Part shown: one piece after another, positions 6,967-8,112 of the stretch | How the letters are laid out: every line of letters begins with the position of its first letter | How positions within the stretch are numbered: position 1 is the first letter of the stretch | The notes under the pieces: model-generated | Databases searched by the model: none | Seen by the model: only the letters and a program-made list of their open reading frames with translations | Told to the model about the DNA's origin: nothing | Made by a program: the position numbers and the translations under genes | Origin: an uncultured Clostridia bacterium | GTDB taxonomy: Bacteria; Bacillota; Clostridia; Oscillospirales; Acutalibacteraceae | Direction: 5' to 3' | Assembly (NCBI GenBank): GCA_937875885.1 | Contig: CALEIO010000072.1 | Location: 1 to 8,112, forward strand | DNA length: 8,112 nt

Positions 6967-6972
6967 ATTTTT

Positions 6973-6977
6973 CCTCT
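6973..6977 (-). promoter_or_regulatory. Ribosome binding site for rfbC
   Basis: AGAGG on the - strand, 6 bases before the rfbC ATG. Confidence 0.6.
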
Positions 6978-6992
6978 CGGTCTTTGTATGTA

Positions 6993-7877
6993 TCAGTATC
7001 TGTAGCGTCCTTTTGCTACGTTTTTAAGATATTCTCCATAGGGACTTTTGCCGTATTGTTCAGCGGCATTCAGAAGTTCATCTTTTGTAATCCACTTGTT
7101 TATGTAAGCAATCTCCTCGGGAACGGAGATCATAAGTGACTGTCTTGTTTCTGTAATCTGAACAAAGTTTGATGCATCAATAAGGGAATCCATTGTGCCT
7201 GTATCAAGCCAAGAAAATCCACGTCCCATAATCTGAACATTAAGGTCATCCTGCTCAAGATAGAGCTTGTTGAGGTCGGTGATTTCAAGCTCACCTCTCT
7301 GTGAGGGCTTTACTTTCTTTGCCATTTCCACAACTCTGTTGTCATAGAAATAAAGACCGGTGATGCAGTAGTTGGACTTGGGATTTTCGGGCTTTTCTTC
7401 TACAGAAAGAACCTTGCCGTTATCATCAAACTCCACAATGCCAAAGCGCTCGGGGTCGTTTACATAGTAGCCGAAAATAGTAGCTTTGCCTGATTCAGCA
7501 CAGGCTTTTGCATTTTTCAGAAGATTTGAAAGACCATTGCCATAGAAGATGTTATCACCCAGAATCATAGCACAGGAATCGTTTCCGATAAACTCCTCGC
7601 CAAGAATAAAAGCCTGTGCAAGTCCGTCGGGAGAAGGCTGTACCTTGTAAGAAAGATTGATTCCGTATCTGGAGCCATCACCCAGCAAACGCTCAAAATT
7701 AGGAGTATCCTGAGGGGTTGAAATTATCAGGATATCACGGATTCCGGCAAGCATAAGAGTAGAGAGGGGATAAAAAATCATAGGCTTGTCGTAAACAGGG
7801 AGAAGCTGTTTTGAAGTTACCTGTGTAAGGGGATAGAGTCGGGTTCCAGCACCGCCGGCAAGGATAATACCTTTCAT
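6993..7877 (-). CDS. rfbA: Glucose-1-phosphate thymidylyltransferase
   Basis: The 294-residue enzyme joins dTTP and glucose-1-phosphate into dTDP-glucose plus pyrophosphate, the committed first step of dTDP-rhamnose synthesis (cytosol; the family is feedback-inhibited by dTDP-rhamnose). The nucleotide-binding signature is [18 protein letters not shown] (1-18), with GDNIFYG (107-113) including metal-binding Asp108, FGIVEFD (145-151), [12 protein letters not shown] (159-170), ITGLYFYDN, and [11 protein letters not shown] (222-232) with Asp225 as second metal ligand. I chose the ATG at 7877: a GTG three codons upstream would overlap the AAGGAG ribosome site, and the ATG gives the standard N-terminus. 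It follows the stop of the edge ORF by 28 bases. Confidence 0.97.
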   Translation of the reverse strand: MKGIILAGGAGTRLYPLTQVTSKQLLPVYDKPMIFYPLSTLMLAGIRDILIISTPQDTPNFERLLGDGSRYGINLSYKVQPSPDGLAQAFILGEEFIGNDSCAMILGDNIFYGNGLSNLLKNAKACAESGKATIFGYYVNDPERFGIVEFDDNGKVLSVEEKPENPKSNYCITGLYFYDNRVVEMAKKVKPSQRGELEITDLNKLYLEQDDLNVQIMGRGFSWLDTGTMDSLIDASNFVQITETRQSLMISVPEEIAYINKWITKDELLNAAEQYGKSPYGEYLKNVAKGRYRY

Positions 7878-7885
7878 TATCTTCA

Positions 7886-7891
7886 CTCCTT
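7886..7891 (-). promoter_or_regulatory. Ribosome binding site that decides the rfbA start
   Basis: AAGGAG on the - strand with 8 bases to the ATG at 7877. The in-frame GTG at 7886 shares a base with it and so is not a likely start. Confidence 0.8.
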
Positions 7892-7905
7892 AAAATGTTA
7901 GGGGA

Positions 7906-8112
7906 TTAGAATATTTTCTTTGCAAGTAAGAACAGGGGTTTTATAAGTTTTGAGCAAGCAGCGGCACAAGCGAACTTGTCACGCATCTTAAGTGTACCTA
8001 TATCCTTAAGAACTCGGTATTGCTCTTTTGCAAGTTTTTTGTAAAGAATTTCGTTTATTAATGAGCTTTTTCCTGACCCCGAAACACCTGTTATGCATGT
8101 AAAAACGCCAAG
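7906..8112 (-). CDS. uvrA: Chimeric partial ORF: UvrA second Walker A region joined to an unrelated C-terminal tail
   Basis: Reading in from the right edge on the - strand, the frame is open and gives 68 residues before a TAA. The first ~30 ([20 protein letters not shown], then [10 protein letters not shown]) match the start of the C-terminal ATPase domain of UvrA, the damage-recognition subunit of nucleotide excision repair; GVSGSGKSS is its Walker A motif. In UvrA some 300 more residues (zinc finger, signature, Walker B) should follow. Here instead is a ~38-residue tail, [17 protein letters not shown], then a Cys/Ala-rich and a Leu/Lys-rich end (LFLLAKKIF). This could be the end of a glycosyltransferase or another glycan-cluster protein, but I cannot assign it. 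The stop lies 28 bases before rfbA, fitting an operon gene. As written, the product cannot work as UvrA. Confidence 0.75.
   Translation of the reverse strand, partial: LGVFTCITGVSGSGKSSLINEILYKKLAKEQYRVLKDIGTLKMRDKFACAAACSKLIKPLFLLAKKIF
8011..8028. other. Junction between uvrA fragment and unrelated tail
   Basis: UvrA resemblance ends after LAKE (Glu codon at 8023-8025 on the - strand). The next residues QYRV may include one or two accidental matches, so the break is placed within 8011-8028. Frame is kept across it. No repeat or mobile-element end is visible here. Confidence 0.5.

Noticed and set aside
7878..7905. Separate promoter for rfbA
   Set aside because: The 28-base gap holds the ribosome site and no room for a full promoter; the gene is more likely read from upstream.
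340..8028. Shared recombination site at both junctions (CAATATACC on the left, CAATACC on the right)
   Set aside because: Only a handful of bases agree and the match is not exact; chance explains it.

Overview
The window is a cell-surface polysaccharide (capsule, O-antigen-like or cell-wall glycan) locus, probably from a Gram-positive gut- or rumen-type clostridium. That placement rests on overall gene style (moderate GC, frequent CCC-GA(A/G) and GCT/GCA codons, AGGAG-type ribosome sites, compact operons); Ruminococcaceae/Oscillospiraceae is an inference, not a proof. Two nucleotide-sugar modules face each other and converge on one strong terminator. The odd total length and open reading frames at both edges suggest the window is a whole short contig.

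Left half, + strand: an ORF open at the left edge encodes the middle of diaminopimelate dehydrogenase (Ddh). At about base 355 it changes abruptly into an AT-rich, unrelated, coiled-coil-like tail that ends inside the next gene. Then come capE (UDP-GlcNAc 4,6-dehydratase/5-epimerase) and capF (reductase with a C-terminal cupin), joined by an ATGA overlap. They are followed by an NTP_transf_5-type nucleotidyltransferase-fold gene that probably starts at a TTG. CapE and CapF together convert UDP-GlcNAc to UDP-2-acetamido-2,6-dideoxy-L-talose, the precursor of UDP-L-FucNAc. The epimerase CapG that would finish FucNAc is not in the window.

Centre: a perfect 12-bp hairpin with flanking T- and A-rich tracts lies between the two convergent stop codons and should stop transcription from both sides.

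Right half, - strand, read from right to left: an ORF open at the right edge begins as the second Walker A region of UvrA and changes to an unrelated basic/hydrophobic tail. It is followed by rfbA, rfbC and rfbB (dTDP-L-rhamnose pathway without rfbD), then a membrane-anchored YkuE-like metallophosphoesterase and a CYTH-domain protein. Gaps of 28, 26, 21, 8 and 3 bases indicate one operon.

The core genes are well-known families. The oddities are the two edge ORFs, each a housekeeping-gene fragment joined in frame to the 3' end of something else (assembly chimeras or real recombination scars), the missing last enzyme of both sugar pathways, and the phosphoesterase/CYTH pair attached to the rhamnose operon. 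I saw no tRNA, rRNA, CRISPR array, insertion sequence or convincing promoter. No gene-free stretch exceeds 100 bases.
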